A stretch of 64,000 bases of DNA from Rhipicephalus microplus (lineage: Eukaryota; Arthropoda; Arachnida; Ixodida; Ixodidae). A program made the translations under genes and the position numbers. Positions 9,541 through 23,098 of this stretch are shown piece by piece. The notes beneath the pieces were generated by a model. The model was not told the origin of the DNA. It made no database searches and worked only from the letters and a program-made list of their open reading frames with translations. Each line of letters begins with the position of its first letter. The stretch's first letter is position 1. The stretch is from NCBI RefSeq assembly GCF_043290135.1, contig NC_134701.1, forward strand, positions 3,440,001 through 3,504,000. Reading direction: 5' to 3'.

Positions 9541-10772
9541 CGACGGTTGCAAGCGCTTTCACATTAAATATCGCAGTTCCCCACTTTTAATGGTGAAAAA
9601 CACTGCATCTCAGTAATTGACATTGTTTAATGCGGTTTTACGACGGTTCATATCTTAACCTAACATTCGCACTTGTATCTAAAAACGCTCTATTACACTG
9701 TTTTGTTCACAATTACGATATTTGCATAACCTCACAGTTTTTCACCAACTTATTGCAGTACAGAACGCTGTATCTCGCTAAATGACATTGTTCTTTAAGG
9801 TTTCACGATGCTTGCATGCGCTTTAACGAGAATATCACAATATAGCAGTTTCGCACTTGTAACGGTAGAACACGCAGTATTTGGCTTGTTCATGCCGTTT
9901 TGTGTGCTTTCACAACATTTCACCTATCGCAGTTTAATACTCGCTATAAAACAACACTATCTCGTTAGATGACGTCGTTTTTGGTAGTTTCACGACGCTA
10001 CCTAGCTTAAACTAACCTAACCTAACCTAACCTTCGCACTTCTATCGTTAGAAAACGTTTTACTCGCCACTTTACAATGTTTTCTACAAGATTTCGACGG
10101 TTTCATGCGCTTTCACATTAGATATCGTAGTTCCCGACTTGTAATGTTGAAAAACACTACATCTCACTAAGTGACATTGTTTAATGCGGTTTTACGACGG
10201 TTGATATGTCAACCTAACCTAACATTCGCACTTGTATCTAAAGACGCTCAATTACACTGTTTCGTTCACAATTACGATATTTGCTTGACCTCACAGTTTC
10301 TCACCAACTTATTACAGTACAGAACGCTGCATCTCGCTAAATGACATCGTTCTTTAAGGTTTCACGATACTTGCATGCGCTTTACCGAGAGTATCACAAC
10401 ATAGCAGTTTCGCACTTCTAACGGTACAACACGCAGTATTTGGCTTGTTCATGCCGTTTTGTGTGCTTTCACAACATTTTACCTATCGCAGTTTCGTACT
10501 CGCAATAAAACAACACTATCTCGTTAGATGACGTCGTTTTTGGTGGTTTCACGAACTACCTAGCTTAAACTAACATAACTCAACCTAACATAACCTTCGC
10601 ACTTATATCGTTAGAAAACGTTTTACTCGCTACTTTACATTGCATTCTACAACATTACGATGGTTTCAAGCGCTTTCACATTAGATATCGCAGTTCCCAA
10701 CTTGTAAAGGTGAAAAACACTGCATCTCACTAAGTGACATTGTTTAATGCGGTTTTAGCGCGGTTCATATCA
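9541..10772 (+). repeat. Satellite block B'-(CAB)2
   Basis: 1232 bp, type II B'. The first A matches the window-start A (ACAACATTTCACC, CTATAAAAC). Private changes include CACGAACTACC (about 10551), a small deletion in A. Confidence 0.85.
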
Positions 10773-10886
10773 TAACCTAACCTAACCTAACCTACCCTAA
10801 CCCAACCTAACCTAACATAACGTAACCTAACCTAACCAAACCTAACCTAACCTAACCTAACCTAACCCAACCTAACCTAACCTAAC
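10773..10886 (-). repeat. TTAGG tract, 114 bp
   Basis: Same class as 931-1044, with a CTACCC variant. Confidence 0.93.
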
Positions 10887-12105
10887 GACGTTTGCAAGCG
10901 CTTTCACATTAGATATGGCAGTTCCCGACTTGTAATGGTGAAAAACACTGCATCTCCCTAAGTGACATTGTTTAATGCGGTTTTACGACGGTTCATATCT
11001 TCACCTAACCTAACATTGGTACTTGTATTGAAAAACGCTCTATTACACTGTTTCGTTCACAATTACGATATTTGCATAACCTCACAGTTTTTCACCATCT
11101 TATTGCAGTACAGAACGCTGTATCTCGCTAAATGACATCGTTCTTTAAGGTTTCACGATGCTTGCATGCGCTTTAACGAGAATATCACATTATAGCAGTT
11201 TCGCACTTGTAACGGTACAACACGCAGTATCTGGCTTGTTCAAGCCGTTTTGTGTACTTTCACATTTCACCTATTGCAGTTTCGTACATGCAATAAAACA
11301 ACACTATCTCGTTAGATGACGTCCTTTTTGGTGGTCTCACGACGCTACATAGCTTAAACTAACATAACTCAAGCTAACCTTCGCACTTCTATCTTTAGAA
11401 AACGTTTTACTCGCAATTTTACAATGTTTTCTACAAGATTACGACGGTTTCATGCACTTTCACATTAGATATCCTAGTTCCCGACTTGTAATGTTGAAAA
11501 ACACTACATCTCACTAAGTGACATTGTTTAATGCGGTTTTACGACGGTTGATATCTCAACCTAACCTAACATTCGCACTTGTATCTAAATACGCTCAATT
11601 ACACTGTTTCGTTCACAATTACGATATTTGCTTGACCTCACAGTTTCTCACCAACTTATTACAGTACAGAACGCTGTATCTCGCTAAATGACATCGTTCT
11701 TTAAGGTTTCACGATACTTGCATGCGCTTTAACGAAAATATCACAATAAAGCAGTTTCGCACTTGTAACGGCACAAGACGCAGTATCTGGCTAGTTCATG
11801 CCATTTTGTGTGCTTTCCCAATATTTCACCTATCGCAGTTTCGTACTCGCAATAAAACAACACTATCTCGTTAGATGACATCGTTTTTGTTGGTTTCACG
11901 ACGCTACCTAGCTCAAACTAACCGAACCTTCGCACTTCTATCGTTAGAAAACGTTTTATTCGCTACTTTACAATGTTTTCTACAAGAATACGACGGTTTC
12001 ATGCGCTTTCACATTAGATATCGCAGTTCCCGACTTGTAATGGTGAAAAACACAGCATCTCACTAAGTGACATTGTTTAATGCGGTTTTAGCGCGGTTCA
12101 TATCT
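10887..12105 (+). repeat. Satellite block B'-(CAB)2
   Basis: 1219 bp. Like 1045-2260, but the last B keeps the full CTACAAGAATACGAC. Confidence 0.85.
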
Positions 12106-12269
12106 TAACCTAACCTAACCTTACCTAACCCAACCTAACCTAACCTAACCTAACCAAACCTTACCTAACATACCCTAACCTAACCTAACCTAACCTAACC
12201 TAACCAAACCTAACCTAACCTAACCTAACGTAACCTAACCTAACCTAACCAAACCTAACCTAACCTAAC
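12106..12269 (-). repeat. TTAGG tract, 164 bp class
   Basis: Same length and variant order as 6530-6693. Confidence 0.93.
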
Positions 12270-12947
12270 GACGTTTGCAAGCGCTTTCACATTAGATATC
12301 GCAGTTCCCGACTTGTAATGGTGAAAAACACTGCATCTCACTAAGTGACATTGTTTAATGCGGTTTTACGACGGTTCATATCTTAACCTAACCTAACATT
12401 CGCACTTGTATTAAAAAACGCTCTATTACACTGTTTCGTTCACAATTAGGATATTTGCATAACCTCACAGTTTTTCACCAACTTATTGCAGTACAGAACG
12501 CTGTATCTCGCTAAATGACATCGTGCTTTAAGGTTTCACGATGCTTGCATGCGCTTTAACGAGAATATCACAACATAGCAGTTTCGCACTTGTAACGGTA
12601 CAACACGCAGTATTTGGCTTGTTCATGCCGTTTTGTGTGCTTTCACAACATTTCACCTATCGCAGTTTCGTACTCGCAATAAATTAACACTATCTCGTTA
12701 GATGACGTTGTTTTTGGTAGTTGCACGACGCTACCTAGCTTAAACTAACATAACTCAACCTAACATAACCTTCGCACTTCTATCGTTACAAAACATTTTA
12801 CTCGCTACTTTACATTGCTTTCTACAACATTATGACGGTTTCAAGCGCTTTCACATTAGATATCAGAGTTCCCAACTTGTAAAGGTGAAAAACACTGCAT
12901 CTCACTAAGTGACATTGTTTAATGCGGTTTTACGACGGTTCATACCT
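12270..12947 (+). repeat. Satellite block B'-CAB
   Basis: 678 bp, homologue of 2425-3102. B has AAAACATTTT, breaking the usual AAAACGTTTT palindrome. Confidence 0.85.
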
Positions 12948-13251
12948 TAACCTAACGTAACCTAACCTAACCTTACCTAACCTAACCTAACCTAACCTAA
13001 CCCAACCCAACCCAACCTAACCTAACCTAACCTAACCTAACCTAACCCAACCTAACCTAACCTAACCTAACCTAACCCAACCTAACCCAACCCAACCCAA
13101 CCTAACCTAACCTAAGCTAACCTAACCTAAGCTAACCAAACCTAACCTAACCTAACTTAAACTAACCTAACGTAACCTAACCTAACCTAACCTATTCTAA
13201 CGTAACCTAACCTTACCTGACCTAACCTAACCTAACCTAACCTAACCTAAC
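12948..13251 (-). repeat. Degenerate TTAGG tract, 304 bp class
   Basis: Same landmark order as 3103-3406, with small internal losses and gains of 5-bp units. Confidence 0.92.
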
Positions 13252-14480
13252 GACGGTTGCAAGCGCTTTCACATTAAATATCGCAGTTCCCCACTTTTAA
13301 TGGTGAAAAACACTGCATCTCAGTAATTGACATTGTTTAATGCGGTTTTACGACGGTTCATATCTTAACCTAACATTCGCACTTGTATCTAAAAACGCTC
13401 TATTACACTGTTTTGTTCACAATTACGATATTTGCATAACCTCACAGTTTCTCACCAACTTATTGCAGTACAGAACGCTGTATCTCGCTAAATGACATTG
13501 TTCTTTAAGGTTTCACGATGCTTGCATGCGCTTTAACGAGAATATCACAATATAGCAGTTTCGCACTTGTAACGGTAGAACACGCAGTATTTGGCTTGTT
13601 CATGCCGTTTTGTGTGCTTTCACATTTCACCTATCGCAGTTTAATACTCGCTATTAAACAACACTATCTCGTTAGATGACGTCGTTTTTGGTAGTTTCAC
13701 GACGCTACCTAGCTTAAACTAACCTAACCTAACCTAACCTTCGCACTTCTATCGTTAGAAAACGTTTTACTCGCCACTTTACAATGTTTTCTACAAGATT
13801 ACGACGGTTTCATGCGCTTTCACATTAGATATCGTAGTTCCCGACTTGTAATGTTGAAAAACACTACATCTCACTAAGTGACATTGTTTAATGCGGTTTT
13901 ACGACGGTTGATATGTCAACCTAACCTAACATTCGCACTTGTATCTAAAGACGCTCAATTACACTGTTTCGTTCACAATTACGATATTTGCTTGACCTCA
14001 CAGTTTCTCACCAACTTATTACAGTACAGAACGCTGTATCTCGCTAAATGACATCGTTCTTTAAGGTTTCACGATACTTGCATGCGCTTTACCGAGAACG
14101 TCACAACATAGCAGTTTCGCACTTGTAATGGTACAACACGTAGTATTTGGCTTGTTCATGCCGTTTTGTGTGCTTTCACAACATTTTACCTATCGCAGTT
14201 TCGTACTCGCAATAAAACAACACTATCTCGTTAGATGACGTCGTTTTTGGTGGTTTCACGACGCTACCTAGCTTAAACTAACATAACTCAACCTAACATA
14301 ACCTTTGCACTTCTATCGTTAGAAAACGTTTTACTCGCTACTTTACATTGCTTTCAACAACATTACGATGGTTTCAAGCGCTTTCACATTAGATATCGCA
14401 GTTCCCAACTTGTAAAGGTGAAAAACACTGCATCTCACTAAGTGACATTGTTTAATGCGGTTTTAGCGCGGTTCATATCA
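13252..14480 (+). repeat. Satellite block B'-(CAB)2
   Basis: 1229 bp, type II B'. Like 7686-8914, but the last B ends AGCGCGG and leads into a short tract. Confidence 0.85.
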
Positions 14481-14594
14481 TAACCTAACCTAACCTAACC
14501 TAACCTAACCCAACCTAACCTAACATAACCTAACCTAACCTAACCAAACCTAACCTAACGTAACCTAACTTAACCTAACCTAACCTAACCTAAC
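14481..14594 (-). repeat. TTAGG tract, 114 bp
   Basis: CATATCATAACC entry; contains TTACG and CTTAACC variants not seen in the other 114-bp copies. Confidence 0.93.
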
Positions 14595-15813
14595 GACGTT
14601 TGCAAGCGCTTTCACATTAGATATCGCAGTTCCCGACTTGTAATGGTGAAAAACACTGCATCTCACTAAGTGACATTGTTTAATGCGGTTTTACGACGGT
14701 TCATATCTTCACCTAACCTAACATTGGTACTTGTATTGAAAAACGCTCTATTACACTGTTTCGTTCACAATTACGATATTTGCATAACCTCACAGTTTTT
14801 CACCATCTTATTGCAGTACATAACGCTGTATCTCGCTAAATGACATCGTTCTTTAAGGTTTCACGATGCTTGCATGCGCTTTAACGAGAATATCACATTA
14901 TAGCAGTTTCGCACTTGTAACGGTACAACACGCAGTATCTGGCTTGTTCAAGCCGTTTTGTGTACTTTCACATTTCACCTATTGCAGTTTCGTACATGCA
15001 ATAAAACAACACTATCTCGTTAGATGACGTCCTTTTTGGTGGTCTCACGACGCTACATAGCTTAAACTAACATAACTCAAGCTAACCTTCGCACTTCTAT
15101 CTTTAGAAAACGTTTTACTCGCAATTTTACAATGTTTTCTACAAGATTACGACGGTTTCATGCGGTTTCACATTAGATATCCTAGTTCCCGACTTGTAAT
15201 GTTGAAAAACACTACATCTCACTAAGTGACATTGTTTAATGCGGTTTTACGACGGTTGATATCTCAACCTAACCTAACATTCGCACTTGTATCTAAATAC
15301 GCTCAATTACACTGTTTCGTTCACAATTACGATATTTGCTTGACCTCACAGTTTCTCACCAACTTATTACAGTACAGAACGCTGTATCTCGCTAAATGAC
15401 ATCGTTCTTTAAGGTTTCACGATACTTGCATGCGCTTTAACGAAAATATCACAATAAAGCAGTTTCGCACTTGTAACGGCACAAGACGCAGTATCTGGCT
15501 AGTTCATGCCATTTTGTGTGCTTTCCCAATATTTCACCTATCGCAGTTTCGTACTCGCAATAAAACAACACTATCTCGTTAGATGACATCGTTTTTGTTG
15601 GTTTCACGACGCTACCTAGCTCAAACTAACCGAACCTTCGCAGTTCTATCGTTAGAAAACAATTTATTCGCTACTTTACAATGTTTTCTACAAGATTACG
15701 ACGGTTTCATGCGCTTTCACATTAGATATCGCAGTTCCCGACTTGTAATGGTGAAAAACACAGCATCTCACTAAGTGACATTGTTTAATGCGGTTTTAGC
15801 GCGGTTCATATCT
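14595..15813 (+). repeat. Satellite block B'-(CAB)2
   Basis: 1219 bp. Private changes are CATGCGGTTTCAC (about 15160) and AAAACAATTTATTC in the last B (about 15656). Confidence 0.85.
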
Positions 15814-15972
15814 TAACCTAACCTAACCTTACCTAACCCAACCTAACCTAACCTAACCTAACCAAACCTAACCTAACCTAACCTAACCAAACCTAACCTA
15901 ACATAACCTAACCTAACCTAACCTAACCTAACCAAACCTAACCTAACGTAACCTAACCTAACCTAACCTAAC
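15814..15972 (-). repeat. TTAGG tract, 159 bp
   Basis: Variant order differs from the 164-bp class: three CCAAACC units and one CATAACC. Confidence 0.92.
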
Positions 15973-17194
15973 GACGTTTGCAAGCGCTTTCACATCAGAT
16001 ATCGCAGTTCCCGACTTGTAATGGTGAAAAACACTGCATCTCACTAAGTGACATTGTTTAATGCGGTTTTACGACGGTTCATATCTTCACCTAACCTAAC
16101 ATTGGTACTTGTATTGAAAAACGCTCTATTACACTGTTTCGTTCACAATTACGATATTTGCATAACCTCACAGTTTTTCACCAACTTATTGCAGTACAGA
16201 ACGCTGTATCTCGCTAAATGACATCGTTCTTTAAGGTTTCACGATGCTTGCATGCGCTTTAACGAGAATATCACATTATAGCAGTTTCGCACTTGTAACG
16301 GTACAACACGCAGTATCTGGCTTGTTCAAGCCGTTTTGTGTACTTTCACAACATTTCACCTATTGCAGTTTCGTACATGCAATAAAACAACACTATCTCG
16401 TTAGATGACGTCCTTTTTGGTGGTCTCACGACGCTACATAGCTTAAACTAACATAACTCAAGCTAACCTTCGCACTTTTATCTTTAGAAAACGTTTTACT
16501 CGCAATTTTACAATGTTTTCTACAAGATTACGACGGTTTCATGCGCTTTCACATTAGATATCCTAGTTCCCGACTTGTAATGTTGAAAAACACTACATCT
16601 CATTAAGTGACATTGTTTAATGCGGTTTTACGACGGTTGATATCTCAACCTAACCTAACATTCGCACTTGTATCTAAATACGCTCAATTACACTGTTTCG
16701 TTCACAATTACGATATTTGCTTGACCTCACAGTTTCTCACCAACTTATTACAGTACAGAACGCTGTATCTCGCTAAATGACATCGTCCTTTAAGGTTTCA
16801 CGATACTTGCATGCGCTTTAACGAAAATATCACAATAAAGCAGTTTCGCACTTGTAACGGCACAAGACGCAGTATCTGGCTAGTTCATGCCATTTTGTGT
16901 GCTTTCCCAATATTTCACCTATCGCAGTTTCGTACTCACAGTAAAACAACACTATCTCGTTAGATGACATCGTTTTTGGTGGTTTCACGACGCTACCTAG
17001 CTCAAACTAACCGAACCTTCGCACTTCTATCGTTAGAAAACGTTTTATTTGCTACTTTACAATGTTTTCTACAAGAATACGACGGTTTCATGCGCTTTCA
17101 CATTAGATATCGCAGTTCCCGACTTGTAATGGTGAAAAACACAGCATCTCACTAAGTGACATTGTTTAATGCGGTTTTAGCGCGGTTCATATCT
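15973..17194 (+). repeat. Satellite block B'-(CAB)2
   Basis: 1222 bp, with CACATCAGATATC in B' (about 15993). The last A has TACTCACAGTAAAAC, shared with 20.4 and 25.4 kb. Confidence 0.85.
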
Positions 17195-17358
17195 TAACCT
17201 AACCTAACCTTACCTAACCCAACCTAGCCTAACCTAACCTAACCAAACCTTACCTAACATACCCTAACCTAACCTAACCTAACCTAACCTAACCAAACCT
17301 AACCTAACCTAACCTAACGTAACCTAACCTAACCTAACCAAACCTAACCTAACCTAAC
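17195..17358 (-). repeat. TTAGG tract, 164 bp class
   Basis: Contains a private CTAGCC variant near 17225. Confidence 0.93.
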
Positions 17359-18036
17359 GACGTTTGCAAGCGCTTTCACATTAGATATCGCAGTTTCCGA
17401 CTTGTAATGGTGAAAAACACTGCATCTCACTAAGTGACATTGTTTAATGCGGTTTTACGACGGTTCATATCTTAACCTAACCTAACATTCGCACTTGTAT
17501 TAAAAAACGCTCTATTACACTGTTTCGTTCACAATTAGGATATTTGCATAACCTCACAGTTTTTCACCAACTTATTGCAGTACAGAACGCTGTATCTCGA
17601 TAAATGACATCGTGCTTTAAGGTTTCACGATGCTTGCATGCGCTTTAACGAGAATATCACAACATAGCAGTTTCGCACTTGTAACGGTACAACACGCAGT
17701 ATTTGGCTTGTTCATGCCGTTTTGTGTGCTTTCACAACATTTCACCTATCGCAGTTTCGTACTCGCAATAAATTAACACTATCTCGTTAGATGACGTTGT
17801 TCTTGGTAGTTGCACGACGCTACCTAGCTTAAACTAACATAACTCAACCTAACATAACCTTCGCACTTCTATCGTTACAAAACGTTTTACTCGCTACTTT
17901 ACATTGCTTTCTACAACATTATGACGGTTTCAAGCGCTTTCACATTAGATATCAGAGTTCCCAACTTGTAAAGGTGAAAAACACTGCATCTCACTAAGTG
18001 ACATTGTTTAATGCGGTTTTACGACGGTTCATACCT
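17359..18036 (+). repeat. Satellite block B'-CAB
   Basis: 678 bp, homologue of 2425-3102, with private GTTTCCGAC in B' and TCTCGATAAATG in C. Confidence 0.85.
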
Positions 18037-18355
18037 TAACCTAACGTAACCTAACCTAACCTAACCTAACCTTACCTAACCTAACCTAACCTAACCTAAC
18101 CCAACCCAACCCAACCTAACCTAACCTAACCTAACCTAAACTAACCTAACCCAACCTAACCTAACCTAACCTAACCTAACCCAACCTAACCCAACCCAAC
18201 CCAACCTAACCTAACCTAAGCTAACCTAACCTAAGCTAACCAAACCTAACCTAACCTAACTTAAACTAACCTAACGTAACCTAACCTAACCTAACCTATT
18301 CTAACGTAACCTAACCTTACCTGACCTAACCTAACCTAACCTAACCTAACCTAAC
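18037..18355 (-). repeat. Degenerate TTAGG tract, 319 bp class
   Basis: Standard landmark order. Length is identical to 21437-21755 and 26526-26844. Confidence 0.92.
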
Positions 18356-19336
18356 GACGGTTGCAAGCGCTTTCACATTAAATATCGCAGTTCCCCACTT
18401 TTAATGGTGAAAAACACTGCATCTCAGTAATTGACATTGTTTAATGCGGTTTTACGACGGTTCATATCTTAACCTAACATTCGCACTTGTATCTAATTAA
18501 TACTCGCTATTAAACAACACTATCTCGTTAGATGACGTCGTTTTTTGTAGTTTCACGACGCTACCTAGCTTAAACTAACCTAACCTAACCTAACCTTCGC
18601 ACTTCTATCGTTAGAAAACGTTTTACTCGCCACTTTACAATGTTTTCTACAAGATTACGACGGTTTCATGCGCTTTCACATTAGATATCGTAGTTCCCGA
18701 CTTGTAATGTTGAAAAACACTACATCTCACTAAGTGACATTCTTTAATGCGGTTTTACGACGGTTGATATGTCAACCTAACCTAACATTCGCACTTGTAT
18801 CTAAAGACGCTCAATTACACTGTTTCGTTCACAATTACGATATTTGCTTGACCTCACAGTTTCTCACCAACTTATTACAGTACAGAACGCTGTATCTCGC
18901 TAAATGACATCGTTCTTTAAGGTTTCACGATACTTGCATGCGCTTTACCGAGAGTGTCACAACATAGCAGTTTCGCACTTGTAACGGTACAATACGCAGT
19001 ATTTGGCTTGTTCATGCCGTTTTGTGTGCTTTCACAACATTTTACCTATCGCAGTTTCGTACTCGCAATAAAACAACACTATCTCGTTAGATGACGTCGT
19101 TTTTGGTGGTTTCACGACGCTACCTAGCTTAAACTAACATAACTCAACCTAACATAACCTTCGCACTTCTATCGTTAGAAAACGTTTTACTCGCTACATT
19201 ACATTGCTTTCTACAACATTACGACGGTTTCAAGCGCTTTCACATTAGATATCGCAGTTCCCAACTTGTAAAGGTGAAAAACACTGCATCTCACTAAGTG
19301 ACATTGTTTATTGCGGTTTTACGACGGTTCATACCT
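18356..19336 (+). repeat. Satellite block B'-(CAB)2 with 248-bp deletion
   Basis: 981 bp instead of 1229. After ATCTAA at 18491-18496, sequence jumps to TTAATACTCGC, which lies 248 bp further on in the sister block at 21756. Most of one C and the first half of the next A are lost. Confidence 0.85.
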
Positions 19337-19445
19337 TAACCTAACGTAACCTAACCTAACCTAACCCAACCTAACCTAACCCAACTCAACCCAACCTAAC
19401 CTAATCTAACCTAACCTAACCTAACCTAACCTAACCTAACCTAAC
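19337..19445 (-). repeat. TTAGG tract, 109 bp
   Basis: Contains CGTAACC near its start and CCCAACTCAACCC plus TAATCTAACC near its end, as if the two ends of a long-class tract were joined. Confidence 0.92.
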
Positions 19446-20664
19446 GACGTTTGCAAGCGCTTTCACATTAGATATCGCAGTTCCCGACTTGTAATGGTGA
19501 AAAACACTGCATCTCACTAAGTGACATTGTTTAATGCGGTTTTACGACGGTTGATATGTCAACCTAACCTAACATTCGCACTTGTCTCTAAAGACGCTCA
19601 ATTACACTGTTTCGTTCACAATTACGATATTTGCTTGACCTCACAGTTTCTCACCAACTTATTACAGTACAGAACGCTGTATCTCGCTAAATGACATCGT
19701 TCTTTAAGGTTTCACGATACTTGCATGCGCTTTACCGAGAATATCACATTATAGCAGTTTCGCACTTGTAACGGTACAACACGCAGTATCTGGCTTGTTC
19801 AAGCCGTTTTGTGTACTTTCACATTTCACCTATTGCAGTTTCGTACATGCAATAAAACAACACTATCTCGTTAGATGACGTCCTTTTTGGTTGTCTCACG
19901 GCGCTACATAGCTTAAACTAACATAACTCAAGCTAACCTTCGCACTTCTATCTTTAAAAAACGTTTTACTCGCAATTTTACAATATTTTCTACAAGATTA
20001 CGACGGTTTCATGCGCTTTCACATTAGATATCCTAGTTCCCGACTTGTAATGTTGAAAAACACTACATCTCACTAAGTGACATTGTTTAATGCGGTTTTA
20101 CGACGGTTGATATCTCAACCTAACCTAACATTCGCACTTGTATCTAAATACGCTCAATTACACTGTTTCGTTCACAATTACGATATTTGCTTGACCTCAC
20201 AGTTTCTCACCAACTTATTACAGTACAGAACGCTGTATCTCGCTAAATGACATCGTTCTTTAAGGTTTCACGATACTTGCATGCGCTTTAACGAAAATAT
20301 CACAATAAAGCAGTTTCGCACTTGTAACGGCACAAGACGCAGTATCTGGCTAGTTCATGCCATTTTGTGTGCTTTCCCAATATTTCACCTATCGCAGTTT
20401 CGTACTCACAGTAAAACAACACTATCTCGTTAGATGACATCGTTTTTGGTGGTTTCACGACGCTACCTAGCTCAAACTAACCGAACCTTCGCACTTCTAT
20501 CGTTAGAAAACGTTTTATTCGCTACTTTACAATGTTTTCTACAAGAATACGACGGTTTCATGCGCTTTCACATTAGATATCGCAGTTCCCGACTTGTAAT
20601 GGTGAAAAACACAGCATCTCACTAAGTGACATTGTTTAATGCGGTTTTAGCGCGGTTCATATCT
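19446..20664 (+). repeat. Satellite block B'-(CAB)2
   Basis: 1219 bp. B' ends GTTGATATG and leads into a C of the TTGTCTCTAAAG type, unlike the TTGGTAC C of the other n=2 blocks; the second part is standard. Confidence 0.85.
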
Positions 20665-20758
20665 TAACCTAACCTAACCTTACCTAACCCAACCTAACCT
20701 AACCTAACCTAACCAAACCTTACCTAACCTAACCTAACCAAACCTAACCTAACCTAAC
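20665..20758 (-). repeat. TTAGG tract, 94 bp, shortest
   Basis: Looks like a 164-bp class tract that lost 70 bp (fourteen 5-bp units) from its middle. Confidence 0.92.
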
Positions 20759-21436
20759 GACGTTTGCAAGCGCTTTCACATTAGATATCGCAGTTCCCGA
20801 CTTGTAATGGTGAAAAACACTGCATCTCACTAAGTGACATTGTTTAATGCGGTTTTACGACGGTTCATATCTTAACCTAACCTAACATTCGCACTTGTAT
20901 TAAAAAACGCTCTATTACACTGTTTCGTTCACAATTAGGATATTTGCATAACCTCACAGTTTTTCACCAACTTATTGCAGTACAGAACGCTGTATCTCGC
21001 TAAATGACATCGTGCTTTAAGGTTTCACGATGCTTGCATGCGCTTTAACGAGAATATCACAACATAGCAGTTTCGCACTTGTAACGGTACAACACGCAGT
21101 ATTTGGCTTGTTCATGCCGTTTTGTGTGCTTTCACAACATTTCACCTATCGCAGTTTCGTACTCGCAATAAATTAACACTATCTCGTTAGATGACGTTGT
21201 TTTTGGTAGTTGCACGACGCTACCTAGCTTAAACTAACATAACTCAACCTAACATAACCTTCGCACTTCTATCGTTACAAAACGTTTTACTCGCTACTTT
21301 ACATTGCTTTCTACAACATTATGACGGTTTCAAGCGCTTTCACATTAGATATCAGAGTTCCCAACTTGTAAAGGTGAAAAACACTGCATCTCACTAAGTG
21401 ACATTGTTTAATGCGGTTTTACGACGGTTCATACCT
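20759..21436 (+). repeat. Satellite block B'-CAB
   Basis: 678 bp, homologue of 2425-3102. Confidence 0.85.
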
Positions 21437-21755
21437 TAACCTAACGTAACCTAACCTAACCTAACCTAACCTTACCTAACCTAACCTAACCTAACCTAAC
21501 CCAACCCAACCCAACCTAACCTAACCTAACCTAACCTAAACTAACCTAACCCAACCTAACCTAACCTAACCTAACCTAACCCAACCTAACCCAACCCAAC
21601 CCAACCTAACCTAACCTAAGCTAACCTAACCTAAGCTAACCAAACCTAACCTAACCTAACTTAAACTAACCTAACGTAACCTAACCTAACCTAACCTATT
21701 CTAACGTAACCTAACCTTACCTGACCTAACCTAACCTAACCTAACCTAACCTAAC
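21437..21755 (-). repeat. Degenerate TTAGG tract, 319 bp class
   Basis: Indistinguishable in layout from 18037-18355, 3.4 kb upstream. Confidence 0.92.
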
Positions 21756-22984
21756 GACGGTTGCAAGCGCTTTCACATTAAATATCGCAGTTCCCCACTT
21801 TTAATGGTGAAAAACACTGCATCTCAGTAATTGACATTGTTTAATGCGGTTTTACGACGGTTCATATCTTAACCTAACATTCGCACTTGTATCTAAAAAC
21901 GCTCTATTACACTGTTTTGTTCACAATTACGATATTTGCATAACCTCACAGTTTCTCACCAACTTATTGCGGTACAGAACGCTGTATCTCGCTAAATGAC
22001 ATTGTTCTTTAAGGTTTCACGATGCTTGCATGCGCTTTAACGAGAATATCACAATATAGCAGTTTCGCACTTGTAACGGTAGAACACGCAGTATTTGGCT
22101 TGTTCATGCCGTTTTGTGTGCTTTCACATTTCACCTATCGCAGTTTAATACTCGCTATTAAACAACACTATCTCGTTAGATGACGTCGTTTTTGGTAGTT
22201 TCACGACGCTACCTAGCTTAAACTAACCTAACCTAACCTAACCTTCGCACTTCTATCGTTAGAAAACGTTTTACTCGCCACTTTACAATGTTTTCTACAA
22301 GATTACGACGGTTTCATGCGCTTTCACATTAGATATCGTAGTTCCCGACTTGTAATGTTGAAAAACACTACATCTCACTAAGTGACATTCTTTAATGCGG
22401 TTTTACGACGGTTGATATGTCAACCTAACCTAACATTCGCACTTGTATCTAAAGACGCTCAATTACACTGTTTCGTTCACAATTACGATATTTGCTTGAC
22501 CTCACAGTTTCTCACCAACTTATTACAGTACAGAACGCTGTATCTCGCTAAATGACATCGTTCTTTAAGGTTTCACGATACTTGCATGCGCTTTACCGAG
22601 AGTGTCACAACATAGCAGTTTCGCACTTGTAACGGTACAATACGCAGTATTTGGCTTGTTCATGCCGTTTTGTGTGCTTTCACAACATTTTACCTATCGC
22701 AGTTTCGTACTCGCAATAAAACAACACTATCTCGTTAGATGACGTCGTTTTTGGTGGTTTCACGACGCTACCTAGCTTAAACTAACATAACTCTACCTAA
22801 CATAACCTTCGCACTTCTATCGTTAGAAAACGTTTTACTCGCTACATTACATTGCTTTCTACAACATTACGACGGTTTCAAGCGCTTTCACATTAGATAT
22901 CGCAGTTCCCAACTTGTAAAGGTGAAAAACACTGCATCTCACTAAGTGACATTGTTTATTGCGGTTTTACGACGGTTCATACCT
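21756..22984 (+). repeat. Satellite block B'-(CAB)2
   Basis: 1229 bp. The undeleted counterpart of 18356-19336; shares GACATTCTTTAATG and GTACAATACGC variants with it. Confidence 0.85.
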
Positions 22985-23098
22985 TAACCTAACGTAACCT
23001 AACCTAACCTAACCCAACCTAACCTAACCCAACTCAACCCAACCTAACCTAATCTAACCTAACCCAACCTAACCTAACCTAACCTAACCTAACCTAAC
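22985..23098 (-). repeat. TTAGG tract, 114 bp
   Basis: As 19337-19445, plus one CCCAA unit. Confidence 0.92.

Larger units (their letters stand above)
7686..13251. repeat. Super-unit U2, 5.57 kb
   Basis: Cassettes n=2, 2, 2, 1 with tracts of 626, 114, 164 and 304 bp. Relative to U1 it gains about 1.3 kb, including a 626-bp tract of the long class otherwise restricted to sequence right of 31 kb. Confidence 0.8.
13252..18355. repeat. Super-unit U3, 5.10 kb
   Basis: Cassettes n=2, 2, 2, 1 with tracts of 114, 159, 164 and 319 bp. Its right part (about 15.6-18.4 kb) recurs about 8.5 kb downstream in U5. Confidence 0.8.
18356..21755. repeat. Super-unit U4, 3.40 kb, shortened
   Basis: Cassettes n=2 (with a 248-bp internal deletion), 2 and 1; tracts of 109, 94 and 319 bp. 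The 94-bp tract at 20665 is the shortest in the window. Confidence 0.8.
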
